A DNA stretch of 38,508 nucleotides, taken from IMG/VR virus record IMGVR_UViG_3300021962_000266, positions 1 through 38,508 of that record; one strand, written 5' to 3'. This DNA is from a virus. The notes under the pieces were generated by a model that worked only from the letters and a program-made list of their open reading frames with translations, ran no database searches and had not been told where the DNA came from. The position numbers were made by a program, and so were the translations under genes. Positions 21,256 through 29,016 of the stretch are shown one piece after another; position 1 is the stretch's first letter, and each line of letters opens with the position of its first letter.

Positions 21256-21960
21256 ATGAACTTTGGAGAAAAATTTAGTAAAGTAGAATATTTGTTGTCA
21301 GAGTCTTACATTGGTAAGACACTTTCTGATGATATAAAAAAATTCCAAAAATTAGTTTTGGAAAATAAAAATTTATCAAAAATGTATTTCTTGTATTCTG
21401 AATTATCAAAAGAACAAGGATTTGATAAATCATTTGCTGAGGAGTATGTTAATGAATCTATTTCTCAGATTAAAGAATTATCAAAAGTTGTAAAAACAAC
21501 AAATTTTGACAAATGGGTATCTTCTACTGTATGTGAAAACAGATACAGTAAAATTGATGATTTGGTTAATACTGACCCATTAAAGTTAAAAGAAAAGATT
21601 TTAGCTAAGTCTAAAATTGTTGAATCACTAACTAAAAAACCTATCCAAAAAGAAAGTTTAAACATTCCATTATCTTCGGTTGAAATAATTAGAAAGAATG
21701 TTGTTAAAAACTATATTGAGTCTTTAGACGAATCCACCAAAAGTAATTTAAAAGATATTTTGGGAAAAAATGATGAAGAATTAAATGGTTTGTTTGAAGG
21801 TTACAAAGAAAAAACTTTAGACAAATTAAATGTTTTATCTGAAGGTAATCACGATGATTTAACAAGAAATAAAATTAATGAAACAATTTCATCAGTAAAA
21901 CAGGAAGAATATAACAAGTACAACTACGTTAAGTTAAAAAACTTATACGAAGGGTTATAA
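21256..21960 (+). CDS. helical prohead-core candidate (gp67/gp68 position)
   Basis: A 234-residue, Lys/Glu/Ser-rich and largely helical protein starting MNFGEKFSKVEYLLSESYIG. LLSE-S at residues 13-17 fits a prohead-protease cut. It lies between portal and prohead protease, where T4 has the small prohead-core genes 67 and 68, so a core or portal-assembly role is likely from position. No sequence similarity to those small proteins can be claimed. Its stop codon overlaps the end of the bS21 gene on the other strand by 6 nt. Confidence 0.6.
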   Translation: MNFGEKFSKVEYLLSESYIGKTLSDDIKKFQKLVLENKNLSKMYFLYSELSKEQGFDKSFAEEYVNESISQIKELSKVVKTTNFDKWVSSTVCENRYSKIDDLVNTDPLKLKEKILAKSKIVESLTKKPIQKESLNIPLSSVEIIRKNVVKNYIESLDESTKSNLKDILGKNDEELNGLFEGYKEKTLDKLNVLSEGNHDDLTRNKINETISSVKQEEYNKYNYVKLKNLYEGL

Positions 21961-22149
21961 TTCTGTTTTTGATTGGATGGATTGTTTAAATTTTGCCTTT
22001 TTCATTTTCTCTCTTTTTTGAGTTGTTTTCTTTACATACTCAGTACGTTTTCTTAATTCTTCATTTTGTTTGGTTTTAATAACCTTACCTTTGAGAATCT
22101 TTAAGGCTTTTTCCAATCCGGTATTTTTATCAATTTCAACTTTTAACAT
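21955..22149 (-). CDS. rpsU: ribosomal protein bS21 homologue, phage-encoded
   Basis: A 64-residue basic protein starting MLKVEIDKNTGLEKALKILK and continuing with ELRKRTEYVKKTTQKREKMK. This is the bS21 pattern: a short strand, a GLEKAL helix, then a long Arg/Lys-rich second helix with ELR and a KREKMKK tail, as in Bacteroidota bS21. bS21 binds the 30S platform next to the 3' end of 16S rRNA, so the phage copy could replace host bS21 and change start-site choice. An ATG 16 codons upstream is ignored because the family begins with MLKV. It is on the minus strand within the late plus-strand cluster, with a TATTTAA element 5 nt before the start. Confidence 0.85.
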   Translation of the reverse strand: MLKVEIDKNTGLEKALKILKGKVIKTKQNEELRKRTEYVKKTTQKREKMKKAKFKQSIQSKTEL

Positions 22150-22154
22150 ATAAT

Positions 22155-22161
22155 TTAAATA
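22155..22161 (-). promoter_or_regulatory. late-type TATTTAA variant before bS21
   Basis: On the minus strand TATTTAA ends 5 nt before the bS21 ATG, the standard geometry with one base changed. Confidence 0.45.
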
Positions 22162-22181
22162 CACGCATAATTTAAAAAAAG

Positions 22182-22213
22182 TTTGACTGAAATACATTCT
22201 GTTTGTATATTTT
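22182..22213 (+). promoter_or_regulatory. promoter TTTG-N20-TATATTTT
   Basis: TTTG 22182-22185 and TATATTTT 22206-22213 are separated by 20 nt. It drives the gene at 22246 and diverges from bS21. Confidence 0.5.
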
Positions 22214-22245
22214 TATAAAATAAACATTTTATATGTACAAAATTA

Positions 22246-22689
22246 ATGAAAAAAGGAAAAACCTCAAAAATAATAGGATTTGATTCTATTAAAGTGACGT
22301 ATGGTACTGTGGACTCTAAAAATTTGAAATCGGTTTATCTAAATATTCAAACATGGGCAACTCCCCAAATTATAAGTGATAATTGGAATCGTGTGGTTGC
22401 AAACTTAAGTAGAAACATAAAACACAATATATTAGATGTGGTTGATTTAGAAACATTCTTACCAAACTACATTGTTGATTTGGATTTACGAACAAGCGGA
22501 ATTCAAATAAATAAAAAAAGTTTTGTCAATTTGGAAATGACTTTTTTTATGAAAAAAGAAATGGATTTCAAATCAAATGAATTAAAAGACAAATTGAAAA
22601 AAATAGCAAAATTCATTTATCAAGAAAATATGAAAAAAAACCCTTATTTTGATTTTACCGTTTCTAAACTTGAAAAGGAAATTATTTAG
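22246..22689 (+). CDS. conserved-looking hypothetical protein of the head region
   Basis: A 147-residue basic protein starting MKKGKTSKIIGFDSIKVTYG, with alternating strand-like segments (SVYLNIQTWATPQI, FVNLEMTFFMK) and a Lys-rich helical C-terminus (LKDKLKKIAKFIYQENMKKN). No known domain recognised. It lies between portal/core and protease genes and has a promoter closer to the host type than to the late type. A head-assembly or late-regulation role is possible from position only. Confidence 0.55.
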   Translation: MKKGKTSKIIGFDSIKVTYGTVDSKNLKSVYLNIQTWATPQIISDNWNRVVANLSRNIKHNILDVVDLETFLPNYIVDLDLRTSGIQINKKSFVNLEMTFFMKKEMDFKSNELKDKLKKIAKFIYQENMKKNPYFDFTVSKLEKEII

Positions 22690-22699
22690 TGTTCCAACA

Positions 22700-22706
22700 T
22701 ATTTAT
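22700..22706 (+). promoter_or_regulatory. late-type TATTTAT element
   Basis: CATATTTATAAC, 11 nt before the protease ATG at 22718. Confidence 0.55.
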
Positions 22707-22717
22707 AACTAAAAGTT

Positions 22718-23428
22718 ATGAAGATATTAGGACCTAATGATACAGGACGTGGTATATTGATTGAATACGATGCGGGGTACTTATCCCCAAACGAAAAGAG
22801 CAATCTTCATTTGATGGAACAAATGAAAAAAGACATGTTGGACTATTCAAAGCCGTTTGAGTTTTATGCCGTATTACAAAAATATAATACACCAAATAGA
22901 AACGGAAGAATTTATCCTGAAAGAATTTTAAAAAGAGAATCAGACAACTATAAAAAAATGATTCAAAAAGGAACATCTCTTTCTGAATTAAATCACCCTG
23001 AGTCATCATTAATTGATTTGGACCGTGTGTCTCACATAATCACGGATGTTTGGTGGGACGGAATTATTTTAATGGGTAAATTAAAATTATTAACTTCACC
23101 TGGTTTTCATGAAAGAGGTATTGTTTCTACAAAAGGAGACCAAGCGGCTAACTTACTAAGACAAGGGGTTACTTTAGGTATATCTTCTCGTGGAGTGGGT
23201 TCCTTAAAAAAGGTTGGGGATAGAAATGAAGTACAAGACGATTTTGAATTAATTTGTTTTGACTTGGTGTCGTCACCATCAACACCTGGTGCATATTTAT
23301 TCACCGACCCATCTGAAAGAAAAAACTTTGAGGAAAACTTGGAAGAAGAAGCTCAAAGAAAATCTCAAGGGTCAATTGATAAATCGGTTGACTTAATGAA
23401 GAAATTGTCCGATTATTTAACTAAGTAA
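22718..23428 (+). CDS. prohead core protease (T4 gp21-like)
   Basis: A 236-residue serine protease of the herpesvirus assemblin-like fold, which matures the T4-type prohead. The catalytic His lies in SELNHPE (His93) and the nucleophile Ser in GISSRGVGS (Ser156 or Ser157); NRNGRIYPERIL (about 60-71) is a typical gp21 segment. It should cut after Glu in (L/I)xE-(A/S/G) sequences, which appear at the right place in the major capsid protein of this window (LINE-A). It is followed 11 nt later by a small DUF4494-like gene, then by scaffold and capsid, as in T4. Confidence 0.93.
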   Translation: MKILGPNDTGRGILIEYDAGYLSPNEKSNLHLMEQMKKDMLDYSKPFEFYAVLQKYNTPNRNGRIYPERILKRESDNYKKMIQKGTSLSELNHPESSLIDLDRVSHIITDVWWDGIILMGKLKLLTSPGFHERGIVSTKGDQAANLLRQGVTLGISSRGVGSLKKVGDRNEVQDDFELICFDLVSSPSTPGAYLFTDPSERKNFEENLEEEAQRKSQGSIDKSVDLMKKLSDYLTK

Positions 23429-23439
23429 TATTACACAAC

Positions 23440-23652
23440 ATGGACGAAAAATATTTTGTAGCAAAAGTACAGTACGAACTACCCGATGAAAACTCAGGTA
23501 AATTAAAGAAAATCAGAGAAGAAAAATTGGTAAAAGGTTACTCAGTAACCGATGTCGAAGCCAAGGTTACTTCACGATATCAAGGATTTCAACATGATTG
23601 GCGAATCACTTCGGTATCTGAAAGTAAGATTGACGAAGTAATCGAAGATTAA
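23440..23652 (+). CDS. small DUF4494-like protein
   Basis: A 70-residue protein: KYFVAKVQYELPDENSGKLK, then EEKLVKGYSVTDVEAKVTSR, then WRITSVSESKIDEVI. This strand-strand-helix-strand pattern resembles the Bacteroidota DUF4494 family, of unknown function and common in Bacteroidota genomes and their phages. It lies between protease and scaffold genes and ends at a strong terminator. Confidence 0.6.
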   Translation: MDEKYFVAKVQYELPDENSGKLKKIREEKLVKGYSVTDVEAKVTSRYQGFQHDWRITSVSESKIDEVIED

Positions 23653-23656
23653 AATT

Positions 23657-23684
23657 AACCCCTCCAAAATGAGGGGTTTTTTAT
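23657..23684 (+). terminator. intrinsic terminator before the scaffold gene
   Basis: AACCCCTC pairs with GAGGGGTT across CAAAAT, followed by a T tract. Confidence 0.88.
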
Positions 23685-23732
23685 TTTTATTGGGTTATTG
23701 TGCCCAAAAAAATAACTTTTTTCAAGTTGGGG

Positions 23733-23741
23733 TATATTTAT
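23733..23741 (+). promoter_or_regulatory. late-type TATATTTAT element with possible leader peptide
   Basis: TATATTTAT is followed at 23743 by an ATG that opens a six-codon frame (MYQLLT, stop TGA 23761-23763). The scaffold ATG is at 23767. Confidence 0.55.
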
Positions 23742-23766
23742 TATGTATCAATTATTAACTTGAAAA

Positions 23767-25365
23767 ATGACTGAAAAAGATTTAGTCCAAGAAGCATTAC
23801 AACAAATGAAAAATTTGGAAGATGTAGTGCAGGAAAATGCAAAAGGAATACTTGGGGCAACTATGGCTCAAGAAATCTCTGAATTGGTAAAAGAGTCTTT
23901 ATCTAAAGAGACTAAGAACAAACAATTAAACGAACAACCCGAAGTAGATGACGACGATGCAGTGGAAACTGACATTGAAGTTGGTGACATTGCTCCTGAT
24001 ATGTCTAACATGCCTGATTTAGGTCTTGGTGATGATGAGGATGATGATACCAAAGTAATGGGTGATTTGGATTTCACAGATGATGATGATGATGAAGAAG
24101 ACGTTGATGTCTATGACGCTAAGATGTTAGGTGGAGACGAACTTTGGAGTTTATTCAAAAAAATGGACCCTAACAAAGATTCGTTCGTAATTGACAAAGA
24201 TGGTGAAAACATTCACATCAAAGATGATGAAAATGATGTTGAATACATCCTAAAAATGAACGAAGAAATGGAAGAAGATATGAACGAAGAAATGGACGAA
24301 GAGATGTACGAAGAAATGGACGAAGAAATGGATGAGGCTATGGACGATAGCGATGAAGTAGTTTACGAAATCACTATGGACGAAGAAATGGACGAAGAAA
24401 TGGATGAAGAAATGTATGAATCTATGGACGAAGAAATGGATGAAGAAATGTATGAATCTATGGATGAAGAAATGGATGAGTCTATGGACGAAGAAATCTA
24501 CGAATCTGAAGACGACGAAGACGACGACGAAGATGATGATGATGACGACGAAGATGATGATGATGATGAACCTGTGAATGAAGCAAAATACATGATTAAA
24601 CCTGTAATGGGTAAAATGAAGAATAAGGGCGAGACCAAAGAAAATAAAACGGCTAAATCAGCAACTAAAGGTTTGAAAAAAGCAGAATCAAAAGAAGGTA
24701 ATTACATGTCAAAACCTGTAAAACCTACAAAACAAACTAAAGTTGATGGTTATAAAAAAGAAACATTACCTGAAAAAGGTATCTCTAATGTTAAAAAATC
24801 TGAGACCAAAGAGTCATCATTTATCCAAAAACCTAAAGGTGTTGGTATGAAACCAGGTCAAAAGAAATTTGAATATAAAGAGGCGGCCAGAACATACGGT
24901 AATGGTTCTAAAGAAGGTCGTGGTTTAAGAAAAGGAATCACTAATAACAGAAATTACGTTTATGAAAACGAATTGTTAAAGCAAGAAGTTGAAGTTCTTA
25001 AAGAAAAGAACGAAGAGTACAGAAAAGCTTTAAATGTTTTCAGAGAAAAACTTAACGAAGTTGCGGTTTTTAATTCAAATTTGGCATACGCTACAAGATT
25101 GTTCACTGAACATTCTACATCAAAACCAGAAAAAATTAACATTTTGAGAAGATTTGATGATGTTGAGTCGTTAAAAGAGTCAAAATCTCTTTACACATCA
25201 ATTAAAAATGAATTATCACAAAATTCTAACAAAGTTGTAACAGAATCTATTGAAAGAAAAATAGATAAAACTGCATCAACAGGCTCAGCAACTAATTTAA
25301 TTGAGTCTAAAACTTATGAAAATCCACAATTCTTAAGAATGAAAGATTTAATGAGTAAATTATAA
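23767..25365 (+). CDS. prohead scaffold protein (T4 gp22 position), very acidic
   Basis: A 532-residue protein between protease and capsid, the position of the T4 major core protein gp22. Residues about 55-275 are dominated by Asp and Glu, including many DEEMDEEM and YESMDEE units and a pure Asp/Glu run. A basic Lys/Pro middle contains three similar KxxxYMxKPV or FIQKP units, hinting at peptides released by cleavage. The C-terminal 130 residues form a coiled coil (NELLKQEVEVLKEKNEEYRK) and end FLRMKDLMSKL, likely the capsid-binding part. IYE-S and similar sites could be cut by the gp21-like protease. Sequence identity with T4 gp22 is not claimed. Confidence 0.75.
   Translation: MTEKDLVQEALQQMKNLEDVVQENAKGILGATMAQEISELVKESLSKETKNKQLNEQPEVDDDDAVETDIEVGDIAPDMSNMPDLGLGDDEDDDTKVMGDLDFTDDDDDEEDVDVYDAKMLGGDELWSLFKKMDPNKDSFVIDKDGENIHIKDDENDVEYILKMNEEMEEDMNEEMDEEMYEEMDEEMDEAMDDSDEVVYEITMDEEMDEEMDEEMYESMDEEMDEEMYESMDEEMDESMDEEIYESEDDEDDDEDDDDDDEDDDDDEPVNEAKYMIKPVMGKMKNKGETKENKTAKSATKGLKKAESKEGNYMSKPVKPTKQTKVDGYKKETLPEKGISNVKKSETKESSFIQKPKGVGMKPGQKKFEYKEAARTYGNGSKEGRGLRKGITNNRNYVYENELLKQEVEVLKEKNEEYRKALNVFREKLNEVAVFNSNLAYATRLFTEHSTSKPEKINILRRFDDVESLKESKSLYTSIKNELSQNSNKVVTESIERKIDKTASTGSATNLIESKTYENPQFLRMKDLMSKL
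24265..24580 (+). repeat. acidic GAAGAAATG/GACGAAGA tandem repeat
   Basis: Imperfect repeats encoding DEEMDEE(M/I)YE(S/E) units inside the scaffold gene, running into GATGAT/GACGAA repeats. Slippage could change copy number. Confidence 0.85.
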
Positions 25366-25399
25366 AATAAACTAAAATAAAAAAACAAAAAAAAATAAA
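25366..25399 (+). promoter_or_regulatory. A-rich leader of the capsid gene
   Basis: The 34 nt before the capsid ATG consist almost only of A with scattered T, C; there is no Shine-Dalgarno and no late-type element. A-rich leaders favour initiation in Bacteroidota, so this may be a translational enhancer. Confidence 0.5.
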
Positions 25400-27283
25400 A
25401 TGGGAGCATTATTAGAATCAGGTCTAGTAGGTAACATTGGTCTTAAGCACCTTAAAGTTATCAAAGAAGACACTATTAACAAATGGGATAAACTAGGTTT
25501 CTTAGAAGGACTTAAAGGTCACTTGAAGGAGAACGTTGCACAGTTGTATGAGAACCAAGCGTCTCACTTAATCAACGAGGCAGCTTCTACGACTGACTCA
25601 GGTTCATTCGAAACGGTTGTATTCCCAATCGTGAGAAGAGTATTCTCTAAATTGTTAGCTAACGACATCGTATCTGTACAAGCTATGAACTTACCTATCG
25701 GTAAATTGTTCTACTTTGTACCTAAAATTCAAGGTTATTCTGGTGGTTCATTGAACGACGCAGGTTATGGTGATTACTCAGGTCAGCACTACGCACCTGT
25801 AGGTTCTCCAGGAAACTACCCAGGTGACCCAAATCTTGGTTATACTCAAGTAAACGCAGGTTCAGGTGACTACAACCCAATCTACAGAAAGAATCTTTAC
25901 GATTTGTTCTATGAAGGTAATGAAGCACAATTAGACCCTCCAGGTTTATTTGATTATTCTAAAGGAAGATGGTCAGCTATCACAGCAACAACTTATGTTC
26001 AAAGATGGGTTGGTAGTACTTTAGTAAACTGGGGATTGAGTGCAAACACTGAATACAGAAAAGTAATCATCAAGATGAAAGGTTTCGCTAATAGCGGAGC
26101 TGGTAAACTTATTGGACCAAATGGTAACGAAATGGACACTGAAGAATTCTTGTCTGACTTACAAATCAGAACTTTGGCATCAGCAGGTGCATCAGGTACT
26201 GGAGCTTTGTCAGGTTTGACTATGAGTGATTTACCAGGTGTTTCTCAACCATTGTTGTTCAGAGTTGTAACTCAAATTTACGGTAAAGGCATTGTTAACT
26301 ACGGTTCAAACACACAAACAGTTTGGCCTTCAACAGGTAACGGTGGTTCTTACTACAACACTTGTAATACTGACGGAGAAATTATCTTAGAAGTTGATTT
26401 ACAACAACCAGTATGTATTGATTGTGCAACTAACAGTTTGGACGGTTATTCAGGATATACTACAGGTGGTGATGGATTAGAAAGTGCTGAAGCATTCTTC
26501 GGTATCTTCAGAAGATATGAAGAATTGGAATTTGAAGATAAAATTGGTGAAGTTTCTTTTGATTTGGAATCTGTAACAGTTTCTGTAACTGAAAGAAAAT
26601 TGAGAGCACAGTGGTCTCCTGAATTAGCACAGGACGTTGCGGCATTCCATAACATTGACGCTGAAGCTGAATTAACAGCTTTATTGTCAGAACAAATCGC
26701 AGCAGAAATTGATAGAGAAATCTTGAGAGATTTGAGAAAAGGTGCGGCTTGGAACTTGAGATGGGATTACAACGGATGGAAGAGACTTTCTCAAACTACA
26801 TCATACACACAAAAAGACTGGAACCAAACTTTGATTACGGCAATCAACCAAATCTCAGCACAGATTCACAAATCTACTTTGAGAGGTGGAGCTAACTGGA
26901 TTGTTGTATCATCTGAAATCAGTGCAATCTTTGATGACTTGGAGTACTTCCACGTATCAAACGCGGCTCCTGACCAAGACCAATACAACATGGGTATTGA
27001 GAGAGTAGGTACTTTGTCAGGTAGATACCAAGTTTACAGAGACCCTTACTTCCCAGCTAACACAGTATTGTTGGGTCACAAAGGAACGTCTTTGTTAGAC
27101 ACAGGTTACATCTACGCACCATATGTACCTCTACAATTAACTCCAACAATGTACAACCCATTCAACTTCACACCTATCAAGGGTATCATGACAAGATACG
27201 CTAAGAAAATGGTTAACAACCGTTTCTATGGTAGAATCACAGTTGATGGTGTAAGAACATTCGACTTGAGAGAATTGAGATAA
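25400..27283 (+). CDS. major capsid protein (T4 gp23-like)
   Basis: A 627-residue HK97-fold capsid protein of the T4 type. It has an N-terminal propeptide ending HLINE at Glu60 followed by AASTTDSG, which matches gp21-type cleavage and the processing of T4 gp23 after residue 65. The core begins VVFPIVRRVFSKLLANDIVS, followed by VQAMNLPIGKLFYF. The C-terminus ends FYGRITVDGVRTFDLRELR, a typical gp23 ending. Codon use looks more even and polished than in neighbours, as expected for the most expressed gene. Longer than T4 gp23, with an extended loop at about residues 105-160 rich in Gly/Tyr. A strong terminator follows. Confidence 0.95.
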   Translation: MGALLESGLVGNIGLKHLKVIKEDTINKWDKLGFLEGLKGHLKENVAQLYENQASHLINEAASTTDSGSFETVVFPIVRRVFSKLLANDIVSVQAMNLPIGKLFYFVPKIQGYSGGSLNDAGYGDYSGQHYAPVGSPGNYPGDPNLGYTQVNAGSGDYNPIYRKNLYDLFYEGNEAQLDPPGLFDYSKGRWSAITATTYVQRWVGSTLVNWGLSANTEYRKVIIKMKGFANSGAGKLIGPNGNEMDTEEFLSDLQIRTLASAGASGTGALSGLTMSDLPGVSQPLLFRVVTQIYGKGIVNYGSNTQTVWPSTGNGGSYYNTCNTDGEIILEVDLQQPVCIDCATNSLDGYSGYTTGGDGLESAEAFFGIFRRYEELEFEDKIGEVSFDLESVTVSVTERKLRAQWSPELAQDVAAFHNIDAEAELTALLSEQIAAEIDREILRDLRKGAAWNLRWDYNGWKRLSQTTSYTQKDWNQTLITAINQISAQIHKSTLRGGANWIVVSSEISAIFDDLEYFHVSNAAPDQDQYNMGIERVGTLSGRYQVYRDPYFPANTVLLGHKGTSLLDTGYIYAPYVPLQLTPTMYNPFNFTPIKGIMTRYAKKMVNNRFYGRITVDGVRTFDLRELR

Positions 27284-27302
27284 TCAATCTTAACGTAGAT
27301 AA

Positions 27303-27331
27303 AAAAAGGGTCCTTAACAGGACCCTTTTTT
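27303..27331. terminator. strong bidirectional terminator after the capsid gene
   Basis: AAAAAGGGTCCT pairs with AGGACCCTTTTT across TAAC. It also lies at the 3' end of the minus-strand gene at 27330. Confidence 0.9.
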
Positions 27332-27569
27332 ATTTTACAGATTTTTCAGAATTAACTATTGGAATGTATGATGTTTTTCGAATAATTTTTGAAACAATTT
27401 CAGTTTCTATCAGATTAAAGGCTCCTCTATTAAATGCGGATTCTAACGCCTTAATAGTTAAAAAGTTTATCTGAACCTCATCCATAGTATCAATCATACT
27501 ATCAAGTTGAAGTGTAGAATCAAAAGTAATTGTGTCAAAAATGGTTCCGACGGTTTTTTTATTGTCCAT
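27330..27569 (-). CDS. small hypothetical protein
   Basis: A 79-residue protein starting MDNKKTVGTIFDTITFDSTL, with a helical centre (DEVQINFLTIKALESAFNRG) and no known family. It is transcribed leftward toward the capsid terminator from a divergent region shared with the gene at 27598; on the minus strand TATTTAT (27594-27588) lies 18 nt before the ATG. Coding is supported by length, sensible amino-acid use and this promoter geometry; still hypothetical. Confidence 0.5.
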   Translation of the reverse strand: MDNKKTVGTIFDTITFDSTLQLDSMIDTMDEVQINFLTIKALESAFNRGAFNLIETEIVSKIIRKTSYIPIVNSEKSVK

Positions 27570-27576
27570 AAAGAGA

Positions 27577-27594
27577 TATTTATTAATATAAATA
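27577..27594. promoter_or_regulatory. back-to-back late-type elements in a divergent region
   Basis: TATTTAT on the plus strand (27577-27583) and on the minus strand (27594-27588) form an 18-bp near-palindrome in the 28-nt gap between two divergent genes. Confidence 0.6.
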
Positions 27595-27597
27595 AAA

Positions 27598-28572
27598 ATG
27601 AAAAATAAGTCAATTAATGAGGTAACATCCGCATCTAATAGTGGTAATTACAAAAATCCAATAACAATGGCTGCAAAAATTTGGAAAAACTCTAACATGG
27701 GTGCGTATACAATACCAGTTTCAGATTATTTGAGTGCACAATTGGCTTACGATAGTTATGACGGAAATATGGACGATTACACAAAAGAAGAAATTTCCAA
27801 AATAGAAAAAAAAGCCGAAAAACAATCTAAAACCGCTGAAAAGTTTTTTAGTCAAAATGATGAAGATGGTAATCCGTTTAATGGTTATAGTCCTATGGGA
27901 AATCCACTTGCAGGAACACCAAAGTCCGTTTACAAAAAGGCAAATTTACCAAAAAAAGAGAGCGAATCAATTTATAAAAACGAAAAAATTTCAGAGGCAA
28001 CAAGTACTAATTTAACATCCGGACCTTACACAGGTCCTGTTGAGTTAGGTTTAAAAAAATGGTTGAGAAGTCAATTGTCTCCTTATGAAAAATTGTCGAC
28101 ACATGAATCAAATAAAAAAAAGAAACAAAAAACTATGAAAAATAATATTGAAACAGTTGTTGGTGTTTGGGAAAAGGGTAAAGATGGTTCACATAAAATA
28201 CCAACACATGATGTTCATACTTTAAAGGAAGATTTGGGTGTTTGGTTTGGAACTAAAAAAAAACCTAAAGGTACTAAACAACCAAAAGGTCCTTGGGTAA
28301 ATATATGTAGAAAAAAAGAGGGTGGTGGACACCCACCATGTGGTAGACCAGATGCAGACCCTAAAGGTTACCCAAAGTGTAGAGCCGCAGGTGTTGCATC
28401 TAAAATGAGTGATTCACAAAAGAAGGCAGCTTGTGCTCAAAAAAGAAGAGCGGAAAAAAAAGATACTCAAACAGGAAAAGGTCAAAAACCTGTTATGACA
28501 TCATACAAAACAAAAAACGAATCTCTTAGAGAGTTAATTAAAACAGTATTAAGAGAACATAAGTCTACTTAA
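27598..28572 (+). CDS. basic repeat-containing protein with Cys/Lys module, candidate virion protein
   Basis: A 324-residue, strongly basic protein. The N-terminal part holds two similar segments, INEVTSASNSGNYKNPITMA (about 6-25) and ISEATSTNLTSGPYTGPVEL (about 131-150), each followed by KxW and SxY; a weaker third (VVGVWEKGKDGSHKIPTHD) follows. INE-V and ISE-A could be prohead-protease sites. The C-terminus has a Cys-rich basic module, WVNICRKKEGGGHPPCGRPD, then YPKCRAAGVASKM and KAACAQKRRAEKK, and a closing helix NESLRELIKTVLREH. It may bind DNA or be packaged. It overlaps the end of the minus-strand gene by 8 nt. Confidence 0.6.
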   Translation: MKNKSINEVTSASNSGNYKNPITMAAKIWKNSNMGAYTIPVSDYLSAQLAYDSYDGNMDDYTKEEISKIEKKAEKQSKTAEKFFSQNDEDGNPFNGYSPMGNPLAGTPKSVYKKANLPKKESESIYKNEKISEATSTNLTSGPYTGPVELGLKKWLRSQLSPYEKLSTHESNKKKKQKTMKNNIETVVGVWEKGKDGSHKIPTHDVHTLKEDLGVWFGTKKKPKGTKQPKGPWVNICRKKEGGGHPPCGRPDADPKGYPKCRAAGVASKMSDSQKKAACAQKRRAEKKDTQTGKGQKPVMTSYKTKNESLRELIKTVLREHKST

Positions 28573-28975
28573 TATTGTTTGATATAGTTTTTAATGAATG
28601 TTTAATATTTGAAGTTATTTCAGATTCAAATTGTTCCCTACGAGATTCTAATTCATTATTAAACATGTTCATAATTGTTTCCATCCCTTTACCTTCAATT
28701 ACTACAGAGTAACTATATACGTGATTAATTATGTTCACGTGCCTACCTTCAATAATTACATAAATATCCAATTCATCATTTCTAATGTATTTTTTGGGCG
28801 ACAACGGAGTAATGAGAAGTTTTGTTTCTTTTAAAGGTATTAATTTTTTACAAATATCCACACACTCTCTCTCGTGTTGACTTTTCACCAATCGAGTAGG
28901 GTCGGTAATTTTTTGAATTTTTATACCTTGTTTTTGAACAAAACGTTTTAACTTGTGTTGGAATTTTTGTACCAT
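28565..28975 (-). CDS. hypothetical protein, basic N-terminus
   Basis: A 136-residue protein starting MVQKFQHKLKRFVQKQGIKI, with a basic N-terminal helix, then strand-like segments (KLLITPLSPKKYI, LDIYVIIEGRHVNIINHVYS) and a helical C-terminus. No recognised family, cysteine pattern or membrane part. It is the last gene of the long minus-strand block and overlaps convergently by 8 nt with the plus-strand gene ending at 28572. A structural or assembly role is possible from location. Confidence 0.55.
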   Translation of the reverse strand: MVQKFQHKLKRFVQKQGIKIQKITDPTRLVKSQHERECVDICKKLIPLKETKLLITPLSPKKYIRNDELDIYVIIEGRHVNIINHVYSYSVVIEGKGMETIMNMFNNELESRREQFESEITSNIKHSLKTISNNIK

Positions 28976-29016
28976 GTGAGTATTATTTTCTCCAAAATTA
29001 TGGAAAAAAACTTAAA

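Noticed and set aside
24265-24580. Satellite-like non-coding repeat
   Set aside because: Repeat units keep the reading frame of the acidic scaffold protein.
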